Origin: Nostoc sp. UHCC 0302
GTDB taxonomy: Bacteria; Cyanobacteriota; Cyanobacteriia; Cyanobacteriales; Nostocaceae
Direction: 5' to 3'
Length of the DNA: 64,000 nucleotides
NCBI RefSeq assembly: GCF_038096175.1
Contig: NZ_CP151099.1
Span: 1,490,501 to 1,554,500, forward strand
Shown: one piece after another, positions 9,280 through 17,760 of the stretch
How positions within the stretch are numbered: position 1 is the stretch's first letter
How the letters are laid out: each line of letters starts with the position of its first letter
Made by a program: the position numbers and the translations under genes
Notes under the pieces: generated by a model
Told to the model about the DNA's origin: nothing
The model's input: only the letters and a program-made list of their open reading frames with translations
The model's database searches: none

Positions 9280-10956
9280 CTAGTAACAAACAAATATCTT
9301 AGCTGTATAGGCTGGCAAGTCGGCAACTAGACTATCTTCACCAATTTCTACTTCTTGATTGGTGAACCAATCTCGCCAAGACTCAGCTGTGGGAAAATCT
9401 GGAATGTGATAACCAGTTAGATTATGGTCAGAAAAATTGGTGACAACGATGACACGAAAGCCTAAGTCATGCCAGCGGACGTATGCTAGTACTTGAGCTT
9501 CTGCATTTTCGTGGAAAAACTCTATATTGTCACTTTGCAGGGCTAGATTTTGCTTGCGTAGAGCAATAAGTTTTTGATAATACTCAAATAAATCCTGATT
9601 CTGCTCGCTTGTCAATAAAGACCAATTAATCTTCTGTGGCTTAGTGACGTCTTCGCTCTTTTTTTGGTATTCGCCAAACTCTTGCCCCATCCATAACATG
9701 GGTATACCCATCGCTGTAAACAAGAGAACGGCTGCTAGTTTGGCTCGCTCAAATGCAGGTGTGTCAAAGATACCGCGATCGCCTAATTCTCGCAAGGTTC
9801 GTTCGCGATCGTGAGTTGACAAGTAATTTATCACATTCGTAGCAGTTGCATAACCCTGTTTTCTGGGGTCTAATACTTCCTTGAGTTGTTCTAAATTAAA
9901 TTCTCCGGTAATGTTTGGAATTACAAAGTAACGAAAACTTTCATGCCAACACCCATCTAATGGCCCATCCGGCTTAACTACAGTACTTGTATCGGGAATA
10001 TGTTCGGCAATGTTGTAAAACTGTTTGTGTGAGCCATGAATTTTCCCCTGTTGAGCCAGCCAGTCTAGAAATTCAAAGTTAGCTAATTGGCGCACTGCAT
10101 CAAAGCGAATTCCATCAATGTGATACTCCTTAATCCAAAATTGCACTACATCACCGACGTATTTCCATGCTGGTTTGACATCCAGTTTTTCGTCATAATT
10201 ATCATAGTTAAACTCTGGCCCCCAGTAATTACTTGGGTCTTCAGGATAATGCATATGTTTGTAGTACCAGTAATTCCGGTCAATCAGCATTAATGGGCAT
10301 TCTTCATCGGTGTGGTTATAAATTCCATCCATTATGACGCGAATGCCTCTTGCATGACATTCGTCAATTAACTGTTTTAAATCTGATGTTGAACCGTAAC
10401 TAGATTCTGTGGCGAAGAAGTGGCGAACTTTATAACCCCAGCTATAATTCCCAGGGTACTCATTGACTGGCATTAATTCAATTGCATTAATTCCTAATTC
10501 GCAAAGATAATCTAATTTATTAATTACTCCTAAATACTTGCCTCTTTTTTCAGGATCAGCTTCATCACCTGTAAAATCAGCAACGTGCATTTCATATATA
10601 ATTAATTCCTCATTATTAGGTAAGAGATTGTCATCATGCTGCCAAACGTAAGTATCAACAATACGTTGCCCATCTTTAACCCTAACTATCCCAAACTTTT
10701 CTGTTTCATTAACATCTGTTGCATAGGGATCAATAACATCTATCCATTCATCTGGCGCAAAATTTGGACTTTTGGTTTGAACGCGAAATTTATATTGATA
10801 AACGCCATCCTGCAATTCAATTTGAGTCCGAAAATAACCATCTTCACATTTTTGCATTGGTATCTCTTTGTTTGGAGAAAAAGACCCAATTAAAGCGGCT
10901 CCTTGGTTACGAGGAGCAAATAAATTAAATTCTATTAGATTTGTATTTTCACCCAT
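9280..10956 (-). CDS. Alpha-amylase-family (GH13) glucan enzyme with N-terminal CBM48-like domain, paralogue 1
   Basis: A protein of 558 residues: an early-set glycogen-binding domain (about 8-90, with YQYKFRVQ), a GH13 barrel (about 125-450) and a C-terminal beta domain. The nucleophile is Asp286 in DGIRFDA, the acid/base Glu318 in IAEHIP and the third acid Asp383 in THDRE; DGIYNH is also present, so the enzyme should be active. It resembles branching or debranching enzymes of glycogen metabolism, but its specificity cannot be read. The ATG at 10956 was chosen: the frame opens 24 bases earlier with TTG, but GAGG lies before this ATG and the paralogue aligns from here. A paralogue is at 17761-19419. 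Confidence 0.88.
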   Translation of the reverse strand: MGENTNLIEFNLFAPRNQGAALIGSFSPNKEIPMQKCEDGYFRTQIELQDGVYQYKFRVQTKSPNFAPDEWIDVIDPYATDVNETEKFGIVRVKDGQRIVDTYVWQHDDNLLPNNEELIIYEMHVADFTGDEADPEKRGKYLGVINKLDYLCELGINAIELMPVNEYPGNYSWGYKVRHFFATESSYGSTSDLKQLIDECHARGIRVIMDGIYNHTDEECPLMLIDRNYWYYKHMHYPEDPSNYWGPEFNYDNYDEKLDVKPAWKYVGDVVQFWIKEYHIDGIRFDAVRQLANFEFLDWLAQQGKIHGSHKQFYNIAEHIPDTSTVVKPDGPLDGCWHESFRYFVIPNITGEFNLEQLKEVLDPRKQGYATATNVINYLSTHDRERTLRELGDRGIFDTPAFERAKLAAVLLFTAMGIPMLWMGQEFGEYQKKSEDVTKPQKINWSLLTSEQNQDLFEYYQKLIALRKQNLALQSDNIEFFHENAEAQVLAYVRWHDLGFRVIVVTNFSDHNLTGYHIPDFPTAESWRDWFTNQEVEIGEDSLVADLPAYTAKIFVCY

Positions 10957-11048
10957 TGGAGGGAATTCCTCTAGTAACAATCTCTAGAATTATTGTGGTA
11001 TTTAATATTACTTATAGCTTCTTTCTGAAGTCAGAATAAAATAATTAA

Positions 11049-11078
11049 TCCTCCCTTGTATCCTAATAAAGAGGAGGA
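11049..11078 (-). terminator. Possible terminator downstream of cyanophycinase
   Basis: Inverted arms TCCTCC and GGAGGA (11049-11054, 11073-11078) lie about 100 bases past the cphB stop on the minus strand and are followed there by an AT-rich run. It also sits in the leader of the downstream GH13 gene, so a role in that leader is possible. Confidence 0.35.
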
Positions 11079-11181
11079 ATATTTCCCCTTTTTAAAAGAT
11101 TCTGGGAGGACATTCAAGAGATAAATATCAATAATCTAGAAGTATTGACTAGTTACTCAGTTTAAATGTATCTGCTAAAAG

Positions 11182-12021
11182 TTAGACATTTGTGGCAGCA
11201 GCTGGCACAGCACCATTATTCAGGATAGGCTTGCGAGTTTTCAGGTCAAATTTGTAGCCATGTGGTAAGATATGCAGTTTAGCTCCGCAAATCGCCAAAG
11301 GCTCATCTTTAAGGATTATGTCAGCGTTATTATATGTAGCTTCTGACTCATCCACAATAGTGACAGCACCTTCGCCAATTACTTCAATTTGGTTATCAGT
11401 CACTACCATAGCGGTGTTTTCGTCAATACCGAAACCTAAGCTAGCAGGCTCTAGTAATAAAGCTGAAATTAGGCGTCCCAAGCGACCGCGCTGAGAAAAA
11501 TGTTGGTCTATCACCACCCCAGGTAAGAAACCAAGACCGGGGCCCATGTCCACAGTTTCAATGCGCGGATGTGTCTGTGAGTCGCCTTCCACAATCATTT
11601 TATCTGGCATAACAGCGGCTCCGGCGCTAGTTCCTGCAATAACTATGCCTTCAGCGAAACGTTTGTGGATAGCTTGATCAATTTCGGTGTCTTTAAGAAT
11701 ACTAGTAATCCGAGCTTGGTCTCCCCCGGTGAAAAATACGCCAGTTGCCTTAGTAATTGCTGCTAATGCAGTAGAAGAAGTTGCATCATCACGGGTTTCT
11801 GTGTCAATTATGCGAACATCCTCTGCTCCCAATCGCTCAAACACTCTAATATAATTTTCTCCCACTTCTCTGGGTAGTTCTGTTGCTGCGGTCATAATCA
11901 CGATGTGCGCTTTCGTACCGCCAGCGCGTCGCACAAACTCCCGCAAAATTTGGGAATCTCCATCTTTATCTTCGGCTCCGCCAATAATCACCAGCTGACG
12001 CTTAATATTGCTATCCGTCAT
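11182..12021 (-). CDS. cphB: Cyanophycinase
   Basis: A serine exopeptidase of family S51 (279 residues) that cleaves cyanophycin (multi-L-arginyl-poly-L-aspartate) to beta-Asp-Arg dipeptides in the cytoplasm. The nucleophile Ser132 sits in IAGTSAGAAVMP; the conserved GGDQARIT (99-106) and QHFSQRGRLGRL segments are present. The length and the position of the Ser match characterised cyanophycinases. The gene is divergent from the synthetase at 12976, with one small minus-strand gene between them, forming a cyanophycin locus. The products feed isoaspartyl dipeptidase, which is not in this window. Confidence 0.95.
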   Translation of the reverse strand: MTDSNIKRQLVIIGGAEDKDGDSQILREFVRRAGGTKAHIVIMTAATELPREVGENYIRVFERLGAEDVRIIDTETRDDATSSTALAAITKATGVFFTGGDQARITSILKDTEIDQAIHKRFAEGIVIAGTSAGAAVMPDKMIVEGDSQTHPRIETVDMGPGLGFLPGVVIDQHFSQRGRLGRLISALLLEPASLGFGIDENTAMVVTDNQIEVIGEGAVTIVDESEATYNNADIILKDEPLAICGAKLHILPHGYKFDLKTRKPILNNGAVPAAATNV

Positions 12022-12330
12022 AAGTTCTCCTGATTTGAGTTAACTAATTTCAATGAATCATGACAATTCAAACTATAAAATCGTCCATTAGGTTGATTAA
12101 GATACAAAATGTAAGCTTAATATTTCATCCCTAAGTTGCGGTATGAAACTTTGGAGGGAAAAGACAGAAGTAATAGTTTTATTAATAATTAATTTTTAAT
12201 TAATAAAGATTAATTCTATTAATTCAACAGCCTCTAGAGGTAGTTTCTAGAGGCGAAATTTATTTTTTTCTTAATTGCGGATTGTGAACTTAATTGGTTT
12301 GTTGAATTTTGATTGAGTGAATGCCACGTA
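12022..12330. other. Intergenic region with a strong hairpin
   Basis: An AT-rich spacer. It contains a perfect 9-bp stem (GCCTCTAGA at 12230-12238, TCTAGAGGC at 12246-12254, 7-base loop), followed on the plus side by a T-rich run. It lies past the small minus-strand gene at 12331 and before cphB, so it may separate their transcripts. No gene was seen. Confidence 0.5.
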
Positions 12331-12534
12331 CTACTTAATACCGTTTTTGTAAAGCAAGTTAGTTAAGAAAAAACGTGCTTGTTCTAATGGGAGATGTCTA
12401 GGTTTGCCTTGGAAGACAATTTGATACTCATCTATATCTGGCCCATCTCCATGCCCAGAAATCAGCTTGCTGTGGAAAGCCTCCTCAGCAAGTTGTCGAA
12501 TTTCGTGTCTTAAAGCAGCTTGCGTGCTATTCAT
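12331..12534 (-). CDS. Conserved small cyanobacterial protein
   Basis: 67 residues from the ATG at 12534, which has AGGAG about 11 bases upstream; an earlier in-frame ATG at 12561 adds nine residues but has no spacing from its GAGG. The protein is soluble. It has the sequence pattern HEIRQLAEEAFHSKLISG and QGKPRHLPLEQARFFL, which I recall as a widespread uncharacterised cyanobacterial family. Its position between cphB and the synthetase does not by itself imply a cyanophycin role. Confidence 0.7.
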   Translation of the reverse strand: MNSTQAALRHEIRQLAEEAFHSKLISGHGDGPDIDEYQIVFQGKPRHLPLEQARFFLTNLLYKNGIK

Positions 12535-12975
12535 AATATTGCTATCTCCTAAATAGCTCATCCTCTTTTATACGATTTGTTGGAAGAGTACTGCACCTTT
12601 CAAAGGTTATATCTTTTATCATCCCTGGTAGTTGTGTACGGACTGATATTTCATCCCTACTGACTCATAGCCGCTTAATTATGCCCTGAGATAGTTGGAA
12701 ATGCGTAGTAATTGGGTTAGTGTAATGCTGAATTGAGTGATGAGTGCTGCTTACTGAGTAATATAAGGTACGTAAAAACACTTTTGGTTTGTTTGGAGCA
12801 GCAAATTGGTTATAAATAAGCGATTTTAGTCGTAGGGAACGACACAGGACTCAAGACTCAGTATTACATTACTGAATCCCCAAAAGGGAATCTGAATTAA
12901 TCTAGAATCGATGAGTCTGAGTAACCACAAATCAGACTTTAACTTTCAGGGTGTTTAGCCAGAGGTTCGTAATCA
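12535..12975. other. Divergent promoter region of cyanophycin synthetase
   Basis: About 440 bases between divergent genes that should carry both promoters. Several short repeats of the type ACTGAGTAA / GACTCAGT are scattered between 12650 and 12930. I found no good NtcA box (GTA-N8-TAC): one candidate at 12628 has only six bases between half sites. Confidence 0.4.
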
Positions 12976-14886
12976 ATGGTTCAACAAAAAAGCGTCGATG
13001 CAATCCGTATCAATGCTCGAAAAAATGATATATTCGACATTTTCAACTTCCAGCATTACATTGGCCCCAACCCGTATTTAGAGACAGGGGCGCTAGTATT
13101 TGACTTTGCTCTAACTGAGTATAGAGAGCCTTTACCAATTGAGAATTATATCTCAGCTATTGGCGATCGCTATCCACAATTAGGTGAGCAAACCTATGAA
13201 TCCTATGCTCATCTGTTTGCCCAAGTTGTATCAGAAGTGGGCAAGCTTGATATGGGTTTGCACCTCAACCGTTGGGGTGTTAAGGTATATCCCACTTACG
13301 TGCGAATTAGCGTGCAATCGCTACATGAACGCACAACAAGAGAGGTAGTTTACTTTGTTTGGGATTGGTTTGAATCGATTAACCAAAACAGAGACTTCCT
13401 GTTTGATGAGCAGCTTGTGAGGCTGCAAAACCGATTCCGGCAATCTGTTTACGGCGGGCCTACAGTTTACGCCTTATTGCGGACAGCCTACGAAAAAGGT
13501 ATTCCTGCCTTTTATTTGTGGGAGGAAGGACTAATGCAATACGGTTTTGGTAAAAAACACGTCCGCGGGGTTGCGACAACATTTAATAATGATAGCCATT
13601 TAGATTCAGAGTTTACTACCCGGAAAGATGATTGTAAGGCATTTTTGAAAACTTTAGGTTTCCCAGTACCGAATGGTGCGATCGTCTATTCAGAAAAGGA
13701 AGCTTTAGGGGTAGCAAGAGAAATTGGTTATCCAGTAGCAATTAAGCCTGTGGTAGGTCATAAAGGAATTGGTGTCACAGCTGATGTACAAGACTCAAAA
13801 GAATTAGAATCAGCTTACGCTAGAGCGCTAGCAGCGATTCCCGAAGAGCAGCCAGTTAGGATAATTGTCGAGAAAAGCATCTCAGGAGCGGATTTTCGCT
13901 TGCTGTGTGTCGATGGCAAATTCGTCGCCGCCACCGAACGCCGTCCAGCATCGGTTGTTGGTGATGGTAACTCAACTCTTGAGGAGTTAATTCGCCAAGA
14001 AAACCGTCAGCCTGGACGTTTGGATACACCTACCTCGCCGATGAGTAAGATTCAGCGTGATGAGGCGATGGAATTGTATTTAGAAGAACAAGGTTTGACG
14101 CTAGATAGCGTTATTAAAAAAGACCGCACTGTTTACCTCCGTAAAGTCGCTAATCTTTCCGCTGGCGGTGTGAGTATCAATGCAACAGATACAGTTCACC
14201 ACGACAATATCATCTTGGCACAAGATATTGCCCAACATTTCCAGTTGACTTGCTTGGGTATTGATATCATTACCAAAAGTCTTTCAGAATCTTGGAAGTC
14301 CAGCAACTTTGCAATTCTGGAAATTAATGCTGCACCTGGAATTTTGATGCATCTTAAACCAGCGGTTGGTGACAGTGTTGATGTGCCTTCCCGTATCTTA
14401 GAAACATTTTTTGAATCGGGTACATATGCCAGAATACCAATTATCACCTTTAATAAAATCTCAGTTGATGAACTGCAAGAAACTATTGACCATATTCTTT
14501 TGCAACATCCAGAGTGGGTAATAGGCGCTGTTTGTCGTGATGCAGTTTTTATAAATCGGTCGAAAAAGGTATTAAGCCCAGATTACAACAGCAATGTCCA
14601 AACTTTGCTGCGTAATCCCAAACTGGATTTACTAATTGCCGAGTACAGTGAGGACATACTAGATGAAGATGGTATGTTTTACCAGAATAGTAATCTAGTA
14701 GTTTTGGATAATCCTACCGAAACTGAGATGATATTGGTGCGGGATGTCTTCGACAGTTCTACTGTGGTAATTAAAAAAGGAAATGAGGTTTCTATTCGTC
14801 GCAAAGGGTTGATTGAAGACTACACTTTGGGAGAAGAAGAGCCATTTACACGGGTTTATCTAAAAGAAACTGGGGCGATTTTGTGA
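12976..14886 (+). CDS. cphA2: Cyanophycin synthetase, short CphA2 type
   Basis: 636 residues, against roughly 870-900 for ordinary CphA1. It has the N-terminal domain (about 1-165), then an ATP-grasp domain (about 215-480; YPVAIKPVVGHKGIGV, VEKSISGADFRLL, ILEINAAPG), then a reduced C-terminal region (about 490-636) lacking the Mur-ligase P-loop needed to add Arg. This is the architecture of CphA2, which is known to polymerise beta-Asp-Arg dipeptides with one ATP each instead of using free Asp and Arg. The divergent cyanophycinase gene makes exactly those dipeptides. The ATG at 12976 is accepted by its fit to the family N-terminus. A strong terminator follows at 14933. Confidence 0.88.
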   Translation: MVQQKSVDAIRINARKNDIFDIFNFQHYIGPNPYLETGALVFDFALTEYREPLPIENYISAIGDRYPQLGEQTYESYAHLFAQVVSEVGKLDMGLHLNRWGVKVYPTYVRISVQSLHERTTREVVYFVWDWFESINQNRDFLFDEQLVRLQNRFRQSVYGGPTVYALLRTAYEKGIPAFYLWEEGLMQYGFGKKHVRGVATTFNNDSHLDSEFTTRKDDCKAFLKTLGFPVPNGAIVYSEKEALGVAREIGYPVAIKPVVGHKGIGVTADVQDSKELESAYARALAAIPEEQPVRIIVEKSISGADFRLLCVDGKFVAATERRPASVVGDGNSTLEELIRQENRQPGRLDTPTSPMSKIQRDEAMELYLEEQGLTLDSVIKKDRTVYLRKVANLSAGGVSINATDTVHHDNIILAQDIAQHFQLTCLGIDIITKSLSESWKSSNFAILEINAAPGILMHLKPAVGDSVDVPSRILETFFESGTYARIPIITFNKISVDELQETIDHILLQHPEWVIGAVCRDAVFINRSKKVLSPDYNSNVQTLLRNPKLDLLIAEYSEDILDEDGMFYQNSNLVVLDNPTETEMILVRDVFDSSTVVIKKGNEVSIRRKGLIEDYTLGEEEPFTRVYLKETGAIL

Positions 14887-14932
14887 TTTAAGTAGCAAAG
14901 AAATCCTTAACGCGTTTAGACTTTGATACATA

Positions 14933-14963
14933 AACCTCCTCAGCTAATTTCACTGAGGAGGTT
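14933..14963 (+). terminator. Terminator of cyanophycin synthetase gene
   Basis: A perfect 11-bp stem (AACCTCCTCAG / CTGAGGAGGTT, 9-base loop) lies 47 bases past the stop at 14886 and is followed by AATTATAATTTG. The T-run is weak, but the stem is strong. Confidence 0.7.
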
Positions 14964-15135
14964 AATTATAATTTGTTTATTCCAGCAGGCGTTGCAAATT
15001 CGGTTTTATGCTGCTCTAGCTAACACCATCTCACGAAATACCTGCTATACATTCATAGGTAAGGTAGTACAGCTATGTTAACCTACAGCCAATTTATTAC
15101 AAAGGTTTTTTTGACAATAGTATTACATTGACCAG

Positions 15136-16077
15136 TTAAATCGTTGCTAAACGTCTTAGTTTGACTGCTACTTGCCGTATATTCTCGTCCTCCGAGTTTC
15201 TTGTAAGATAGTGATATCTTTCTGATAGCGAAGAATATAACAAATAAGGTAACAGTGGAGCTTTAGGTAACTTATTCGCTACTTTAAGGGGCCATAAATC
15301 CCTAACATAAGAGTCATTATGAAGTAACTTACCATTTTCATTCAGCACAGATGGTTTAATAGGATGCTCAGCAATAAAGATTATATCTTCTATCTCCAAT
15401 CCTAAGTTTCCAAAGCGTTCTCGTATTGACTGTTCGTTATACCGACGCTGATAAAATACAGAACCATCATCTCTTGTGTATCCAGGCCAATAGAAGTTGT
15501 GGTTTATAACCCATTCTTCCATGTAATTCTTGCTAGCTGGAAGTGTGAGTACAAATATTCCTCTAGGTTTAAGCACTCTCGCTACTTCTCGTACAGCATC
15601 TATATCCCCAAAGTCTGGTATGTGTTCAAATACTGAAACTGAGAAAACTCGATCAAATGTCCTGTCATCATAAGGAATATTTGTTGCGTCAAAAACATCG
15701 AGCTTTGGTGAAATAGTGAATTCTTGAGAAAAAGATTTAAAATCTTCAACAAAATAGTCTAATAAATCGGATATAGTAAGTTTTTGATAACCACTAACGG
15801 CTAAGTATAACGGCAACAATTTAGGACTTGAAATGTCTAATATTGCTTGTTTAATATTTAAATCTAATAGTTCGATAGTTAATGGTAACTCCATTATTCT
15901 CACGTAATTCATCGGAATTCTATACCATTCGCGGAAATGCTTTGTTTGACGAATGGATTGTTTAAATATTTTGGGGAAAAGCTTAAAAAAAATAAATTGC
16001 TGAATTTCTTTTTGTCTTCTTCTTGATAAAGACAATATTTCTTTTTCATCCGTGTTCAAACTAGAGAAGGTTTTCAT
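15136..16077 (-). CDS. Class I SAM-dependent methyltransferase
   Basis: 313 residues. The C-terminal two thirds hold a Methyltransf_11-type Rossmann domain: LDVFDATNIPYDDRTFD (motifs II-III), SVSVFEHIPD (motif IV), then EVARVLKPRGIFVLTLPAS. The usual first glycine motif is replaced by a degenerate stretch before it, and the N-terminal 100 residues are basic and helical. The substrate is unknown; proteins with the KPRGIFVLTLP pattern are often glycan or lipid methyltransferases. It is a single gene on the minus strand between the cyanophycin and DAHP synthase genes. Confidence 0.8.
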   Translation of the reverse strand: MKTFSSLNTDEKEILSLSRRRQKEIQQFIFFKLFPKIFKQSIRQTKHFREWYRIPMNYVRIMELPLTIELLDLNIKQAILDISSPKLLPLYLAVSGYQKLTISDLLDYFVEDFKSFSQEFTISPKLDVFDATNIPYDDRTFDRVFSVSVFEHIPDFGDIDAVREVARVLKPRGIFVLTLPASKNYMEEWVINHNFYWPGYTRDDGSVFYQRRYNEQSIRERFGNLGLEIEDIIFIAEHPIKPSVLNENGKLLHNDSYVRDLWPLKVANKLPKAPLLPYLLYSSLSERYHYLTRNSEDENIRQVAVKLRRLATI

Positions 16078-16451
16078 AAATTAATTCTCCACAAAAATCA
16101 GAGTTGATTCCACTAATTTCATATATAGAGAGTTTGCTTATTATTCAAGTTTTGTTCAACACAGACAAACAGGTATATGTATAATAGAGATTAACTTATG
16201 TGAAGGCTACACGCGCCGCCGCTGCGATGTCCAGAGAATAGTGCATTGACACAGCAATCCTATCTCAATCTGAGAATTCACTAACAGTCGCTATAGGCGA
16301 TCGCACCGCAAACGTAAATAGCATTTACAAGACAGTGTTAACTGCTGCACGAATTACTAATAACATGATTTATTGAAAAAAAACTGGGTATTTTAAAATA
16401 CTTACAAATCTTTATATATATTAGTTAGAGAAAAATATATCAATTAATATG
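16078..16451. other. Intergenic region upstream of methyltransferase
   Basis: An AT-rich spacer of about 370 bases with one HIP1-like site (aggcgatcgcacc near 16298). No gene or repeat family was recognised. Confidence 0.5.
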
Positions 16452-16503
16452 AAAAAACCACCTTCAGGCTTGGGGTAACTAAACCAAATACCATCCGGTG
16501 GCT
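16452..16503 (-). terminator. Terminator of the type I-alpha DAHP synthase gene
   Basis: On the minus strand a stem with outer arms CCACC and GGTGG and inner pairing TTGG/CCAA ends directly in six T (ggtggttttttc). It lies about 20 bases past the stop at 16523. Confidence 0.6.
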
Positions 16504-16522
16504 GCTTTCGAGTACTGCTATA

Positions 16523-17566
16523 CTACTTTAGTTTTTCGTGAGCTGCCAAAATAATTTTTTCAGTTTCTTCCCAGCCAATACATTTATCAGTTACAGAAAC
16601 ACCATATTTTAATTCTTCTCGCTTATCAGCAATTGGTTGATTACCTTCATACAAATTTGATTCCAGCATCATCCCAACTATTGATGTATTACCATCAACT
16701 ATTTGCTGAATCACACTTTCCAATACAGCAGGCTGCAATTTGTAGTCTTTACTTGTATTGCCGTGACTACAATCAATAACAATTCTTGGTGATAAATCTG
16801 CCTGTTTTAATTTTTCTTCTACCAGTTTGACATTATCTGGATCGAAATTGGGCTGATTACCACCTCTTAAAATTACATGACCGTAAGCATTACCCTTAGT
16901 TTGAAATACGCTTACCTGTCCGTTTTGATTAATACCGAGAAAATTGTGAGGATTTCTAGCTGATTGCAAAGCATTCAAAGCTACTTGAATGTTACCATCA
17001 GTGCCGTTTTTAAAACCTACAGGCATTGAAAGTCCACTGGCCATTTCGCGATGAGTTTGCGATTCGGTTGTCCGCGCTCCAATGGCAGACCATGTAATTA
17101 GTTCGCTAATATATTGTGGTATGATTGGGTCTAATGCTTCTGTGCCAGTAGGTAATCCTAATTCTGTAATTTTTAATAGCAGGCTACGCGCAATTAGTAA
17201 CCCCTTTTCGACATGGAAAGAATCATCCATGTCTGGATCGTTAATTAATCCTTTCCACCCTACAGTTGTTCTGGGTTTTTCAAAGTATACCCGCATTATT
17301 AGTAGCAGATTATCCTTGACTTTCTCAGCCAAATCCTTGAGCTTTTGGGAATATGCGATCGCAGCTTCCGGATCATGAATTGAGCATGGGCCAACTACTA
17401 TAAATTTTCGGCGATCCTGAAAATCTAGGATTTGCTCTATTTCTTGTCTATATTTTACAACTGTTTGTTCAGCGGATTCTGTTATAGGTAATCTTGATTT
17501 AACTTCATTGGGCGTTAATAAAACGTGATAGTTCTCAATATTAGCGTTAAATAATATATTGTGCAT
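16523..17566 (-). CDS. 3-deoxy-7-phosphoheptulonate synthase, type I-alpha (AroG/AroF/AroH family)
   Basis: 347 residues, the normal length for the E. coli-like class. Motifs: VVGPCSIHDPEAA (about 58-70), MRVYFEKPRTTVGWKG, GARTTESQTHREMASGLSMP, VGFKNGTDG, HVILRGG and VIDCSHGNTSKD. It condenses PEP and erythrose 4-phosphate at the head of the shikimate pathway; this class is usually feedback-inhibited by an aromatic amino acid. It is the only intact DAHP synthase in the window, since the type I-beta gene at 6594-7651 is frameshifted. The start ATG at 17566 fits the family. Confidence 0.95.
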   Translation of the reverse strand: MHNILFNANIENYHVLLTPNEVKSRLPITESAEQTVVKYRQEIEQILDFQDRRKFIVVGPCSIHDPEAAIAYSQKLKDLAEKVKDNLLLIMRVYFEKPRTTVGWKGLINDPDMDDSFHVEKGLLIARSLLLKITELGLPTGTEALDPIIPQYISELITWSAIGARTTESQTHREMASGLSMPVGFKNGTDGNIQVALNALQSARNPHNFLGINQNGQVSVFQTKGNAYGHVILRGGNQPNFDPDNVKLVEEKLKQADLSPRIVIDCSHGNTSKDYKLQPAVLESVIQQIVDGNTSIVGMMLESNLYEGNQPIADKREELKYGVSVTDKCIGWEETEKIILAAHEKLK

Positions 17567-17693
17567 GGCGCGGCTCTCGCATTATATACGCACTCAGAAT
17601 CAAGATTGTATCATACTTATATATTTTAAAAATAGCTTTCTTGATGCTTGACAAAGATAATAACTACTGCTAGAAGTCTCTTTTTACATAATT

Positions 17694-17721
17694 AAAAAGG
17701 AGACAATATTGTCTCCTTTTT
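17694..17721. terminator. Bidirectional palindromic terminator
   Basis: A perfect 28-bp palindrome, AAAAAGGAGACAAT followed by its complement, with T-runs on either strand. It lies 40 bases past the stop of the GH13 gene at 17761 and upstream of the DAHP synthase gene, and separates the two minus-strand units. Confidence 0.85.
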
Positions 17722-17760
17722 CTGCGTTATTTAACTACTGTATAGTAGCAGTGTATTTTA

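Noticed and set aside
9037-9283. Two overlapping frames on both strands between rpsO and the GH13 gene
   Set aside because: Both are made of the G-rich dispersed repeat.
12628-12639. NtcA-like box GTA...TAC upstream of cyanophycin synthetase
   Set aside because: The half sites are six bases apart, not eight, and no -10 box is at the right distance.
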